From the NCBI RefSeq assembly GCF_000419525.1, contig NZ_ATTE01000001.1, positions 3,755,501-3,819,500 of the forward strand: DNA of 64,000 bases. The letters run 5' to 3'. Below are positions 9,901-21,400 of the stretch, one piece after another (the stretch's first letter is position 1; each line of letters opens with the position of its first letter). The stretch is from Leucothrix mucor DSM 2157 (lineage in GTDB: Bacteria; Pseudomonadota; Gammaproteobacteria; Thiotrichales; Thiotrichaceae). The position numbers and the translations under genes are program-made. The notes beneath the pieces were generated by a model. The model was not told where the DNA came from. It saw nothing but the letters and a program-made list of their open reading frames with translations, and did not search any database.

Positions 9901-12272
9901 AAAGTGATAGGCGTAATACTGCTATCCAGTGATACCTCCGGCAGAGTCCAGATAATGGTGGTGGTACCATCCGCATTCACGGTTACACTATCAGGGACTC
10001 GACTGGCGGAGTTAGCCACATAGCTCAGTCTCTCCGGTAGTGTATCGGTCACCACCACATCGTAAGACTGATCCGGAGCGGGCTTTAAAATTGAGGTAAA
10101 GGTCGGTGCTAACTGATATTCCAAAGTCTGACCCGCTAACACACTATTCTTCTCATCATTGGGTAACGTGGTTTTCTCAATGCGGGCCAATGCTCTGGTT
10201 AATCGTAAACGGTCACCGTAAGCTTTCTGGCCACTGTGATCACTGGGCTGATAAGTGGTATTCACCCAAGTACTGCTATTGTAATTGGTGCGGGTGGTAT
10301 ACGCCGGCATCAAGATCCCTTCCGGCAAGCTCACATTACTAATGGGGTCGACAGTCAGTGCCTTCAAATTTAAGCCTACATCGAAGCGCGCACCGGGCTC
10401 AAGCGGCTCAAGCGCGACGATTCTTACCTTCGTAACAGCTTCCGGACCACCCGGAACATCGCGAATATCGCTATACCAACCCGATGGAGAGTTTGCCTCG
10501 CCACAGGTTTCGGTGCGCATATCTTCAAAAGTAGTTTGGCCATTGGTTAACGGATCGCCATCTCCATCTGTATCGTAGTAATACACACCACCACTTAAAA
10601 TGTCACCCCCAGTACCGTACTCAATTTTATGCGCTACCTTGGTCGATGTCTCATAACTTCTGTGGGCGATTGAGGAGGTAGTACTCAGCGGGTCCAAAAC
10701 ATAGGTTCGGTTATCAATGCGCGTACACATGCTAAACCCTTCACCGGTATAACCGCCTGCCCCATCATCAACCAGTCCACCATTCCAAGCCAGCGCACCG
10801 TTGTTATTACCGTACATGCGATAGCCGTATACCTGAGTCGGCATCACCACACCATTACCGGCATTCGTTGAGGTCATCGGCGCAAGCACCTGCCCCCGTC
10901 CACTGGAGTAATTTCTCACATAATAGCTAGTGAAAGACCCACGAGTGGTAATCACAGTGTAGTTGTTGGTTGTGTTATTGCTTAGATCCGTTTCGGCATT
11001 ATTGACACCACTAACGCCCTTGGTGGTGAGTTCAGTATAATTATTCTTGAGAGTAACCTCCCCACCGTTAGCATCAACGTACGATAGAGGAATCCAATAA
11101 TTAAGTAGCCCGGCAACGATGTACTTGTCATCCGCAGACAAGCTCGCACCGGAGTGTACGTAGTCTGGGGTGTGTAGTGCAGAAGAATCAACATCAGCAA
11201 TTCTAACCGTAATCGGCTCACCGGCACTCGCTTGTGTACAGGTGTAAGTTGCATTTCCGGCAATGGAACGATCAGGATAATCCGTCTCGTAATAACCATA
11301 AGGAAAGGTAGTACGGCCTTGCTTGCCGTCCAGATAGCTATTGCCAAAGCAGCCCGGATCATATTTAACCGGCGCACCCGACCAATTAACAACGCGATAA
11401 GGTACAGCACTGGCAGGGTCTGTTGCATTGACGATTGTTGCCTCAAACACAATATCCTCAATCAGTGCCTCGGTGCCTTTGCCGTTTTCCACCTTGACTA
11501 AAATCGGCACCTGATAGATAACCCCAGTCTCACCAGTATCATCATCTTCTACGATCCGGTAAATCGGGTTATCGAGGCTTTTAATATCCAAATCAAATTT
11601 CGGCCTCGCAGAAATAATCAGATCATCCGCCACTGAGTTCAAACTTGAAGTGGTAGTCTTTCCGTTACCATTTTTGAAACTGGTCGCAGTAACATTAGCG
11701 GTAACACTGGCAGGCACCGTGCCATTGGCAACGTAATTACCTAAACGGTCCAGAGTGAGTGCAGTCAGCTGCAAAGGTAGTGCTAGAATCGATGATTGCG
11801 AGAGGGTGCTATCCGGATCACTTGATGGGTTATTGCCTGGAATTGTACAGGTCAATGTTTGCTCACCCGTCACTGTATTATCCACTAAACTGGAGCCGGT
11901 ATTACAGTAAGCAGGAACGTCGCTAAGATCTAACTCCTTAGGAATCAAAACGGTGACCGTCGTATCGCTTAACTCTTTGAAGGTAGTAAATTGCACTTCG
12001 TAGGAGACGACATCCAATGTTCTGAGGTATTCATTATCCTCACCGGTGTCGTTACCTGCTAAGTTATCCGACTCAAATGGCGAGCTACCCGTAGCCAACG
12101 TTTTTAGCTCGAATGACAGATTACTATCGCTATCGGAGGTTCCCGCAAAGGCAGGCACCACTAACATTGCCATCCAGCACCACAGTGCCAGCAGTAACTG
12201 TGAAAGCCCAAAGGATGCCCCAGATCGTGGCTCATCATCAAACCAACGCGCTTTTTTATTATTAGTTACCAT
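6906..12272 (-). CDS. Giant secreted GEVED/SdrD/DUF11 adhesin-like protein (1788 aa)
   Basis: A 1788-aa exported protein. A hydrophobic N-terminal segment (about residues 22-43, ending VVPAFA|GTSDSD) looks like a signal peptide after a charged N-region. The middle holds several DUF11-like Ig-type beta domains (about 700-775, 835-880 and 1055-1140) and a calcium-type acidic stretch DTDGDGLANEMDTG (about 1180). Next come one YGDAP...GEVEDYPI (GEVED) unit at about 1213-1370, an SdrD-like B domain (about 1378-1488), the shared YAHK...CDG segment (about 1518-1600), a Pro/Thr-rich hinge (about 1626-1680) and a final DUF11 domain. No LPXTG, PEP-CTERM or autotransporter barrel is present. It is the third of three giant same-strand genes. 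Role inferred: surface adhesin or matrix protein. Confidence 0.8.
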   Translation of the reverse strand: MVTNNKKARWFDDEPRSGASFGLSQLLLALWCWMAMLVVPAFAGTSDSDSNLSFELKTLATGSSPFESDNLAGNDTGEDNEYLRTLDVVSYEVQFTTFKELSDTTVTVLIPKELDLSDVPAYCNTGSSLVDNTVTGEQTLTCTIPGNNPSSDPDSTLSQSSILALPLQLTALTLDRLGNYVANGTVPASVTANVTATSFKNGNGKTTTSSLNSVADDLIISARPKFDLDIKSLDNPIYRIVEDDDTGETGVIYQVPILVKVENGKGTEALIEDIVFEATIVNATDPASAVPYRVVNWSGAPVKYDPGCFGNSYLDGKQGRTTFPYGYYETDYPDRSIAGNATYTCTQASAGEPITVRIADVDSSALHTPDYVHSGASLSADDKYIVAGLLNYWIPLSYVDANGGEVTLKNNYTELTTKGVSGVNNAETDLSNNTTNNYTVITTRGSFTSYYVRNYSSGRGQVLAPMTSTNAGNGVVMPTQVYGYRMYGNNNGALAWNGGLVDDGAGGYTGEGFSMCTRIDNRTYVLDPLSTTSSIAHRSYETSTKVAHKIEYGTGGDILSGGVYYYDTDGDGDPLTNGQTTFEDMRTETCGEANSPSGWYSDIRDVPGGPEAVTKVRIVALEPLEPGARFDVGLNLKALTVDPISNVSLPEGILMPAYTTRTNYNSSTWVNTTYQPSDHSGQKAYGDRLRLTRALARIEKTTLPNDEKNSVLAGQTLEYQLAPTFTSILKPAPDQSYDVVVTDTLPERLSYVANSASRVPDSVTVNADGTTTIIWTLPEVSLDSSITPITLEAKAKFDTSNGTDAINTVMVDSIADGSGEEDRTATRTVVIGNSGAFNVVKESLTPLVAPGDNISYQLSFANIGSSDLSTGDFIDILPYGGDDTININDDPAVLDIPGSSKIRDPATNFTPTPSGTVNLLAVTPSYANESFLYTKTPSADLFIDPTHSSNLAGGSTQWCTEAEITASTSGCPQSFSEITAIRILTPDFPKNGTTRNVLIELEHDGEAAQLQTNSFGGRVDGIIGLVYSDATTEMELPAIGVAKNATVSDGPLPLKYTVTYDFYLKNLSPLSSLGSLSLPDDLSSVFGQKTVDWDFVSLTKVSGPGTIEVNATYDGATVIDMIGAGSSLASGESAQLQLVVEVFSSPGTYTNQVTVSGEDAVGNVYTDLSNDGIAKAIDTDGDGLANEMDTGNGEDENSDENVPTSIILYGSDYGDAPISFGDAVHLFTDSPSVYLGSVAPDSEAVSQQGSDAGLNARGDDADSSGDDEDGVSNLPVLLAGRTDYSFSVACTGNGIVAGWVDFDLSGSFSGAEQNSNHPVTCAGGSASLSWSGLSGLEPGVSYLRVRTATAQAELESAEGQASDGEVEDYPIMIETTSVSGRVYRDANTDTVNDSSETGVSSLPVVLIRIESNSANNSCVSARTNGNGDYLFENVFAGTYQVYEASRESVPTPRNCGTSFAKDSAAYVSTTANVRAEFTVFDTSVTGQDFGDVKRPILEPSNMGQVLAGNVLFYAHKLTTPAKGSVSFSSVSSGNKSSGWSSIIYRDVNCDGSLNGTEGASPISTGSIPVDAEAKVCLINKVYAPSNVAANDRYVQNITADFDFENTVAGTLALIVRDVTTALQVVVPALPATPEVVAEPVTPAQDPVDATPTTPYIPEIPEAPAQAQVDPTPVTPAVGPSRLELRKTVQNTTQSSAETATVNQAAPGDTLKYRIYYSNTGTGPLTELTVNDNAQAFTSIKPNSAVCGTPPSGMTCTPVISDDRVKWEFVGPLIGGASGVVSYDVEIDD

Positions 12273-12302
12273 GCTCCGCTGCCCCCAGCAGGATAGTATG
12301 CA

Positions 12303-12340
12303 TTAGCCGCCGACCGTTTATTTCAACGCTCGGCGGCTAA
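12303..12340. other. Large imperfect hairpin between two giant genes
   Basis: Perfect 10-bp arms TTAGCCGCCG (12303-12312) and CGGCGGCTAA (12331-12340) enclose a second 4-bp stem (CGTT with AACG) and a 6-base loop. The element lies 77-114 bp past the stop of the 3861-aa gene and 31-68 bp upstream of the 1788-aa gene start, both read on the minus strand. It may be a terminator, attenuator or RNA-processing site between the two genes. There is no T-run on either strand. A smaller stem (CCCAA and TTGGG, 12386-12401) lies beside it. Confidence 0.5.
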
Positions 12341-12416
12341 TTAGTAGCAGTCCACTATCCTTGTAAAGCACTACAAACCCTATAACCCAAATCTTCTTGG
12401 GCCAAATTTATGTTAG

Positions 12417-15400
12417 CTACTCATCAATAACGACCCGATAGCTGACCGAGCTTCCGGCGCCACCCAATACAGCACCAGTGAAATTCCACTGCAAACTGCC
12501 ATTCAAACCAACCGGACTCGTTGTACAACTCATTCCCGTCAGCACACCGCCACAATCTAAAGCACCATCGAGTTCGGTGTAAGCCGGAACCAAGTCATTC
12601 ACCACCAGATCAGTCAAAGGACCAGTACCCGTATTGCTGTAATAAATTCGGTACTCCAATATATCCCCAGGACTGGCGGTATTCACTGTATCGGTTTCCC
12701 CGCTATTAGTGCTTATATTACGCACAGTTTTTCGCAATTCCAAACGCGATGGCCCAACGGTAGGTGTTACCGGGGTAGCCGCCACCGGAGCCTGTGCAGG
12801 AACTTCCTCAGTTTCAGGAATATACGGCGTGGTTGGCGTTGCTTCCACCGGTGCTTGTACCGGAGTGACCGGTTCCGCGACCACTTCAGGCGTTGCAGGT
12901 AAAGCAGGTGCCACCACCTGCAATGCCGTCGTCACATCCCGGACTATCAGCGCTAAGGTGCCTGCAACCGTATTTTCAAAATCAAAGTCCGCCGTGATAT
13001 TTTGAACATACTGATCATTAGCCGCCACATTAGCTGGCGCATAGACTTTGTTAATCAAACAGATATTATCAGCCGCATCGACCGCCAACGAGCCAGTACC
13101 CAACGGCACAGCCCCATCACTTTGATTAAGCGTGCCATCACAGTTTGCATCGCGATAAATAATCGACGACCAACCACTGCTTTTATTCCCACTGGATACA
13201 CTGCTAAAACTCACGCTTCCCTTGGCTGGCGTTGTAAATTTATGCGCATAGAACAACACATTGCCCGGTAAAACCTGACCCGTATTATCCGGTTCAAAAA
13301 CTGGCAACTTAACATCACCAAAATCCTGCCCGGTAATATCACTGGTGGTAACGATAAATGCTTCACGCACATTATCCATAGTAGAGCGGTAACTACCTGG
13401 GTTTTTAGCAAATGCCGGACCACAGTTTCGAGGAACTGGCACACTTTCACGCGAAGCCTCATAGACCTGATAAGTTCCCGGAACTACATCTTCAAAAGCG
13501 TAAGCACCGCTGCCATCGGTTCGAGTACTCACACACACTTTATTGACCGTGTCATACAGCACAACTGGCAACTGGGTTACACCCACTTCACCGCTGTCAT
13601 TAGCTGCATTCACATTTGCATCATTAAATACACGTCCGCTTACCGTCACACCCACTGTCGTAATGGTGATGGGGTAATCCTCAACCTCACCATCCAGCTT
13701 AGGGCCATCCGGCTCACGATTATTCAGTGAATCCGTCGTCAGACGAACACGCAGGTACGTATCACCCGCTTTAATATCCAAGGGAATACTAGACCAGTTG
13801 AGCGTAATATCAGAACCACTCGCACCGGCCGAGACCGTACGAATCGCCGCTTCATCAGCATCGAAACGTCCGTTGCCATCAAAATCAATCCAGGCAATCA
13901 AGGTGGCGGTATTGCTGGTGCTATTATTCACTCTGGCAACAACGCTATAACTGCTGTCACTGATGGTGAGCGCGCCAAAGCTGGCAATCCCATCTTCATC
14001 AGCACCATCGCTATTAGCAGCGGTACTTGGCTGGCCATCGCTATCAACATCCGGCTTTACACTACCCAAATACACATTGTTAATCACATCATGTCGCGCG
14101 CCATCGGAGGCTAACGTCGTGTTGTAACGACTTGGCGCATCACCATAATCCTGACCGGCAATAATCGCCACGGCGGAGAACTCGGACGTTCCGGTTCCAG
14201 TAAGCGTTGCGGTAGCGGTCAGCTTATCGCCAACCTGCAAGCCTGCTGGCAATGCCATGCGCCATTGGAACGGACTCATACCGGTCGCATCATTGCCATC
14301 TGCATCGCTAAGGCCACTACAGTTCACTGCGGCTAAGGTACTATCTTCATCCACGCCTTCTTCAAAGCTGGTTATATAGACTTCACCTTCACCGTAATCC
14401 TGCGTTTTGCCAAAGCTATTATCACCAGCCGTCGCACCGCTGGACGAGGTAGAAGAAACATCCGCCTCAAACAGCTCAACCGTCGAGCCAGTTGGCGCAC
14501 AGCCCTGAATAATCAGATCAGAACCAGAATATACTACGCGGGTAAGCTGCGGGAAGTTAAGCCCGCCATTAGGCCCGGTATCCGCATCGTTGGCATCATT
14601 CAGCGTTACATCAGCAGCGGCACTTACCAGATCAATTCCCAACCCTCCATTGCTATACAGACTGTTGCGGCTAATCACCGCATCCGTCGCCCCATCGACA
14701 TACAAACCATCCGAACCATTATTGGCAATAATATTGCTGCCGGGTGCAGTACCATCTCCGATAGTAATATCAGCGCTGTTTAGTATGCGAATACCAAAGC
14801 TGTTATTACCGGCTGAATTACCAGCGGTATCTACACCAATACGGTTGTTGGTGATATTGATCATACGGCTATTGGCAATCCATACACCATTCTGAGTGTT
14901 ACCCGACAACGTATTATTAGTAATAGTGGCGTTGAAAGTACCCGTGCCACCACCGGAAATATGTAAACCATGCCCACCATTCGCCAGCGTTGTTGTGCCA
15001 TTAGCGGCCATACCCAACAGGTTGTTGGTAGTCGTTAATGTCAAATTTTCACTGTTAATCACGTACAGACCAGAAATAGTATTACCGGATGAGACGTTAT
15101 TTTGTACCGTTAACGTGGCACCGGCAGTAGAGATATTGGCCGCAAAGATACCGTGTTTCCCATTAGGTAGCGCGGTCTGACCATCAAGGGTGGTACCCAT
15201 GTGGTTTGTGTCTACTACAATACCCGCACCGGTTACGCCTATGAACAGGCCCTGTTCTGTATTGCCCGATAGCACGTTCATGCCGGCTGCACTACCATCA
15301 CCAATTTGCACATTGACTGAGGTAGAAACATTGATTCCGTTAACTGTATTCGGTGTTGCAGTTGTACCGGCAGCATCCAAACCCACATGGTTACAGACGA

Positions 15401-18400
15401 GCAACGCATCGTCACCCGAGAGGTTAATCCCGTGACGATCATAACCACCAATAGAGAAACCGCGCACGGTTGCGTTATTACCGGTGATAGTGAAGCCATC
15501 AATGCCAGAACCAGCAGCGGTACTACTACCATCTAGTACGACTTTTAACGTTCTTGGTGAACAGCTAGCACCGTTTTGGGTGCTGGCATCCAATGCCGTA
15601 AAGTGATCGGTGATCGCATCAAACCCTGTACCAGTGGCAATGGTTGCGAGACCTCCTGCAGTCAAATCCAGTGCGCCGTGGTTTGCTGTACCAGCATAGC
15701 CGGTACCATCCGGGATCATAAAGATGGAGGTTTCCTGTCCAGCATTAATGTTCTGATTCGGGATGTCAGTCAGCAAGTTACTGTTGAGAATAAACTGGCG
15801 CAGCGAGCCTTGGCCGGCATCGTTCGTATTGACGATGGTGTCGAAGTTAAAGCCAAAATCAATGCCTGTGATATCTGCGCCTACCAAGGTAACCGGAGTA
15901 ACCGATTGCGATTGACCACCATCCAAGGTGCCGCCGGTAAAGGCATAGCTTGTGGTATTCAGAACGGAAGGGCTGGCAATATCATATGCCGTGCCATCGC
16001 TAAGTGCTGGCTGTCGCCCACCAACTTCCGCAGTAACTGGTGTTGTGCCATCCGTACGGAAGGTTTGCACCGCAAGCTCACTGCCATCCGCACCGCTTCG
16101 GGTAGAGCTAATAGTGTCACTCACAACACGCACATGATAATCGCCATTAATCAAACCAGCGAACTCATACGCGCCGTCGTTAGTACCATCATTCGCAGTG
16201 GTTGTACTTGCGATAAATGCGCCGGTATTGTCGTAAAGCTCAACCGTTACGCCATTCACCCCAACGCCTGAAGCGCTCGCCTGATCACGTCCGGCACCAC
16301 CGCCGTAGTTGATATCTTCAAACACAATACCGTTCAACTTGCTGGCTTCAACAATGGGAATCGGGTAATCCTCGACCTCACCATCAATCGCCGCCAGTGT
16401 CGCACGCTCATCCACTCCCGTCGTTCCGGCCACATCAACCAGGGTATCGGACGTTAAACGGAAACGCGCATAGCTGGTACCAGCCGCCATAATATCGGTA
16501 AATGCCCAGTCTAAATCGGCCTGCACCACACCTGCAACCACCTCAGCCGTGGCTAATTCATCTGCCTGATATGCACCATCACCATCAAAATCGATCCACG
16601 CAGACAGCGTACCGTCTCCTGTGGCTACAATGTCAGTAGCTTTAATCTGGTAGCTAGTCATCGCTTCAGATAGCAGTGGAAAACTGGCAATCGCATCATC
16701 CGAAGCATCATCCGCCGCCAATACACTGGCCGTGTCTGCTGTCACACTTGCACCCAATTGAATGCCCGGTAATAACTGGTGCGTCGCGTCGCCATAAGCC
16801 GAAGCCGTCACCGTGCCATTTGGCGTATCTAAGCCATCGGCCAACCCATCGGAATAATCCGTTGGACAGGTGTAATTAAGCAGTGTAGGTCTGCCATAGG
16901 CCTGAGTCGGGTCAAACAAGACCGAGTAAACATACACCACGCCATCCGTAGGGTAAGTCACGGATATATCGAAGCTCTCACCAATACCGCCGCCACTGGC
17001 ATAGGTATACACAAAGTCTGCAGCGCTCAGTACATTGCCCGCCGCATCTTCAACCCAGTAAGCCGAGTACTCTGCTCCACCATTGGTATCGTAATTCACC
17101 GTTTCAGTGGCACCGGGAGTGCCTTCAAGACGGAATATGGTCGCATGATACTCAGAGCGATGACCGCTATCTGTACGTGCCGTAGTGATTAAATTATTAC
17201 CTGCACGCGTCGGAATGCTGCCCGTCAGCGTTTCCAGAAGATCAGGATCACCAAACGAGGTTACAATTTTGCCATTCGCCTGACGTCTTAACGCTAGGAA
17301 GGCATAAGGATCATTTTGCGCACTACCAGAGTTAAAGCGGATGTCGTTATCATGCAAGATTCCCGCCGCATCCGTTGCCCAACCACGTGACACAAAGCCA
17401 CCACACACGCCCGGTCTGGTCATTACATCCGGCGTATTATCCAGAATGGTCATGGCATAGTCTTCAACCTCACCATTTGCCGCAATTGAAGCGGGCGTGC
17501 TGGCGGTGATTGAGGCATCGGAGGTAAACCGGAAACGCGCAAATGTCGTGCTGGCACCGGCTAAACTAAAGTCAGGATTGCCACCGGCGCCGTCCATGGT
17601 CCAACTCAGCGTACCCGCTGTACCACTGGAAATCGCAGTGCTGCTGTGCTCATCGGCATCAAACGTACCGTTACCATCAAAGTCGATCCAAGCATGTAAT
17701 GTACCGCTACCAACTGCGGTAATATCTGCACTGACAATAGAATATTGCGTATCACCCGCCACCAAAGCCGGTAGCAAAATACCATCTTCATCATCCGCGC
17801 CATTAACATCATCACCATCGGCTAAGGCACTATCTTGATAGCTTGCGTCGATATCAGGATCACTGCTACCTAAGCTCATACCCGACACCACGGCATGTTG
17901 CGTGATGCCATAATTATTATTACCCGAACCACTTGGCGCAGTGCCTGACAATGGCGCATCACCATAATCAAAACTGGCCACCAAACCAATGGCCGAGAAT
18001 TCAGAAGTACCGGTACCAGCCAAAGTCGCAATCGCGGTCAACTTATCATCCAGTACGATACTCGCTCCGGCAGGCAAACTGCTCAAGGCAAAGGTCTGGC
18101 TAAAGGCCAACATACCCGTCGAGTCATTGCCATCCGCATCGGCAGGCAACGCACAGGCTGTGCCGCTAGCAGGCATAGTCCAAGCCGTCAGGAATACTTC
18201 ACCTTCACCATAATCCTGAGTCTTGCCAAACGCATTTGAACCTGCGCTGACACCGCTACCAGAAGTTGGTGAAACATCTGCTTCAAACAGCTCGACCGTC
18301 GCTCCCGCAGGTGCACAACCGGCTACCGTTAAATTGCCGCTAATCAGTGTGATTTGTGAGAACTGTGGGAAGTTAAGGCCGTCATTACCCGCTCCGGAAT

Positions 18401-21400
18401 CACTATCGCCAGCATCATTGAGCGTGACGTTATCCTGATCCAAATCGATACCTAAACCGGTATTGGCATACATCACGTTACGACTAACAGTATTGTTCTT
18501 AGCACCCGAACTTAAGACAGTAATTGCATCGCCCGTATTATAAGCAATGATATTGCTCTCATTAGCCGCACTGCCACCAACTGTCACGCCAGAAGTACTT
18601 TGAATCAGCACACCGCCGTTGGTATTACCCATGCCTGTCGTGCCATCCAGCGCGACACCGATTCGGTTATTAGTAATGACGTTATTCGTCGCATCACCAT
18701 TAATAATTCGGATACCGGTACTGCCATTGCCAGCAATGGTATTGCCGTTGACAGCCAAGTTCACCGCCGCAGTATCAACATCGATACCATAGCTGGTATT
18801 GCCGCGATCAGCCGTACCCGCTTCATTCAAACCAATCAGGTTATTGGTCACCGTGGTGTTCGGGCTATTCACCAAATGCACACCGCGTGAGCCATTGCCC
18901 GAGGCGACGTTGTCATGAATCACGACACCATTAGTTCCCGAGGTTTCAATACCCGCACCACCATTGGCTGCAATGGTATCGCCATCGGACAGCAAGCCGA
19001 CCACGTTATTTTCAACCCGTGTGTCAGACGTCGCACCGACCATATAGACGCCTATAACGCCATTACCAGAGACCACATTGCGATCATTCGCCGCACTGCC
19101 TCCGACTACAACGTCAGCCGAATTTTGGACATACACGCCGTGCAAACTATTCCCAATCGCACTCATGCCCGTGGCATCAACACCAATATAGTTACCTTTT
19201 ACCGTCGTGCCACCAGAAGCTGAAATACGCACACCGCTAATATCATTGCCAGCGATAACATTTCGACCCGCCACCGTGCCATCACCAATAATGGCATTGG
19301 CAGTATCTGCTAAGAAAATACCGTTATCCGTATTACCCAGCTCACTCGTGCCATTGATAGCAACACCAATATAGTTGCTGAGAATCGAGACCGTATCAGT
19401 ACCAAAGCGGGTGTTAATTCCATCTTCACCATTTCCGGAAATCACATTGCGGTCAGCGACTGAGCCACCCACGACAATATTTTTAGTATTGAAGCTGTAA
19501 ATACCGTGACCAGAGTTGGATAAAGCTGCCAAGCCATCGGCTCGCGTTCCGATCAGATTGCGCTTGATATCAATCGTGTTGGCCGCGTAGAGATAAATAC
19601 CATCAGTGGCATTGATCGGCGATGTACCGGAGATCTTGTCGTTACCTGAAATCAGGTTGTCTAAGATGCTGATATTGGTCGCACTAGCGATCGCCGCAAC
19701 ACCACCGTACTGAGCCCCTTCATTATTATTCGTCCGTGCGCTGTCACCACTCTCATCCGTACCGACATAGTTAAACTGTACCGTCGCGCCATTCACGCCA
19801 TCCAGATTTATCCCGTGGCGTGTGTTACCGGAGACAATATTTCGCTCAGTGTCGGTGCTACCACCAATGGTGATATTCGTGGCATCTTCAATCCAAATCC
19901 CGTGCAAACCGTTGGTGGCTAAGGTGCTGCCATCCGCGGCCAAACCGACATTATTACAAGCAACTACCAAGTTATCCGCATTGGCACTACCGTGAATACC
20001 CTGCTCGCTAAACTCACCAATGGCGAAGCCGCGAATAATCGCATCGCTAGCATCAATACTAATACCCTGCTCATTCACACCCGCATTGCTACCGTCTAAT
20101 TGCACTTGCAATGTACGCGCACCTGCCACACAACTTGCACCTTGCTGAGTTGTTGCATCCAGCGCGGTAAAGCTATCGGTTACTGCGGGTAAACCGGTAG
20201 TCGGCTCAATGACTTGTACGCCAGACCCCGGAATTTCAAAGATTGAGGTTTCAACACCGGCTGCTGGGTCAGTCGCGCCATCCGCAGCATTATCAACCTG
20301 ATCCAATCCCGTGTTATCCAGTAAATTACTGTTGAGAATAAATTGGCGTAAAGAGCCTTGGCCGGCATCATTTGTATTGACGATGGTGTCGAAGTTAAAG
20401 CCGAAATCAACCTCAGTCAGGTCAGCGCCTGCCATAGTGATTGGCTGCAATGATTGCGCCTCTCCACCATCCAAGGTACCGCCGGTAAACACAAACGTAC
20501 TGGTATTGAGTGTCGATGGGCTCGCGTCATCATAGGCAACATCATCTGCGATGGCCGGATTGCGACCACCCACTTCATTAGTAACCGCCGTCGTTCCATC
20601 TGTGCGGAAAGTTTGCACTGCAAGCTCGCTACCATTAGCACCACCACGAGTAGAGCCAACCGTATCATTCACAATACGAACGAAATAATCGCCATCCGTG
20701 ATGGTTTCAAATTTATACGTACCATCTGTACTGCCATCATTGACCGTCGTTGTGCTGCTGACATAAGCACCAGTATCATCATAAAGCTCAACCGTTACCC
20801 CATTTACGCCAACACCTGAAGCGCTTGCCTGATCGCGACCCGCGCCACCACCGTAATTAATGTCTTCAAAAACGACACCACTTAAATCAGAGGGACACGT
20901 GTAGTCTTCAACCGTCGTCTTACCGTAGTAAGAGGAAGGATCAAATAAGCTACCATAGAGATATACAACGCCATCTGCCGGATAAGTAAAGGTCAGTGGA
21001 AGCTCTTCGCCGTCGCCATCTTGAGGCTCAGGAGCAGCCGGAACTGAGTAAATAAACTCATTGGCATGTGTCAGTACATTACCTGCCGAGTCCTCAATCC
21101 AAGCGTAAATATTGTCCGCACCACCTACCGAGGTAAACTTCACGGTATCGGTCGTGCCGGGTTTACCATCTAAGCGGAATACGGTCAGGTGATATTCTGA
21201 TTTTTGACCAGGCTCCCCAACTGCAATCTCTGACAATTCAGTGCCCGCTTTACCGGGAATTGAACCACTCAACGTCTCATTCGGCAGACCAAACGACGTT
21301 ATGATGCGGCCGTCAGCATCTTTACCAAAGTTGGCATAGGCATAGGGATCACGCAGTTGGTCACCGCTTCCAAACAATATTTGCTTATTAATGTAGGGAC

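Noticed and set aside
18440-20100. Regularly spaced similar short segments that could be taken for a CRISPR or DNA tandem array
   Set aside because: The periodicity is in the protein (beta-helix rungs of 20-30 residues) and the DNA units are not identical; no cas genes are near.
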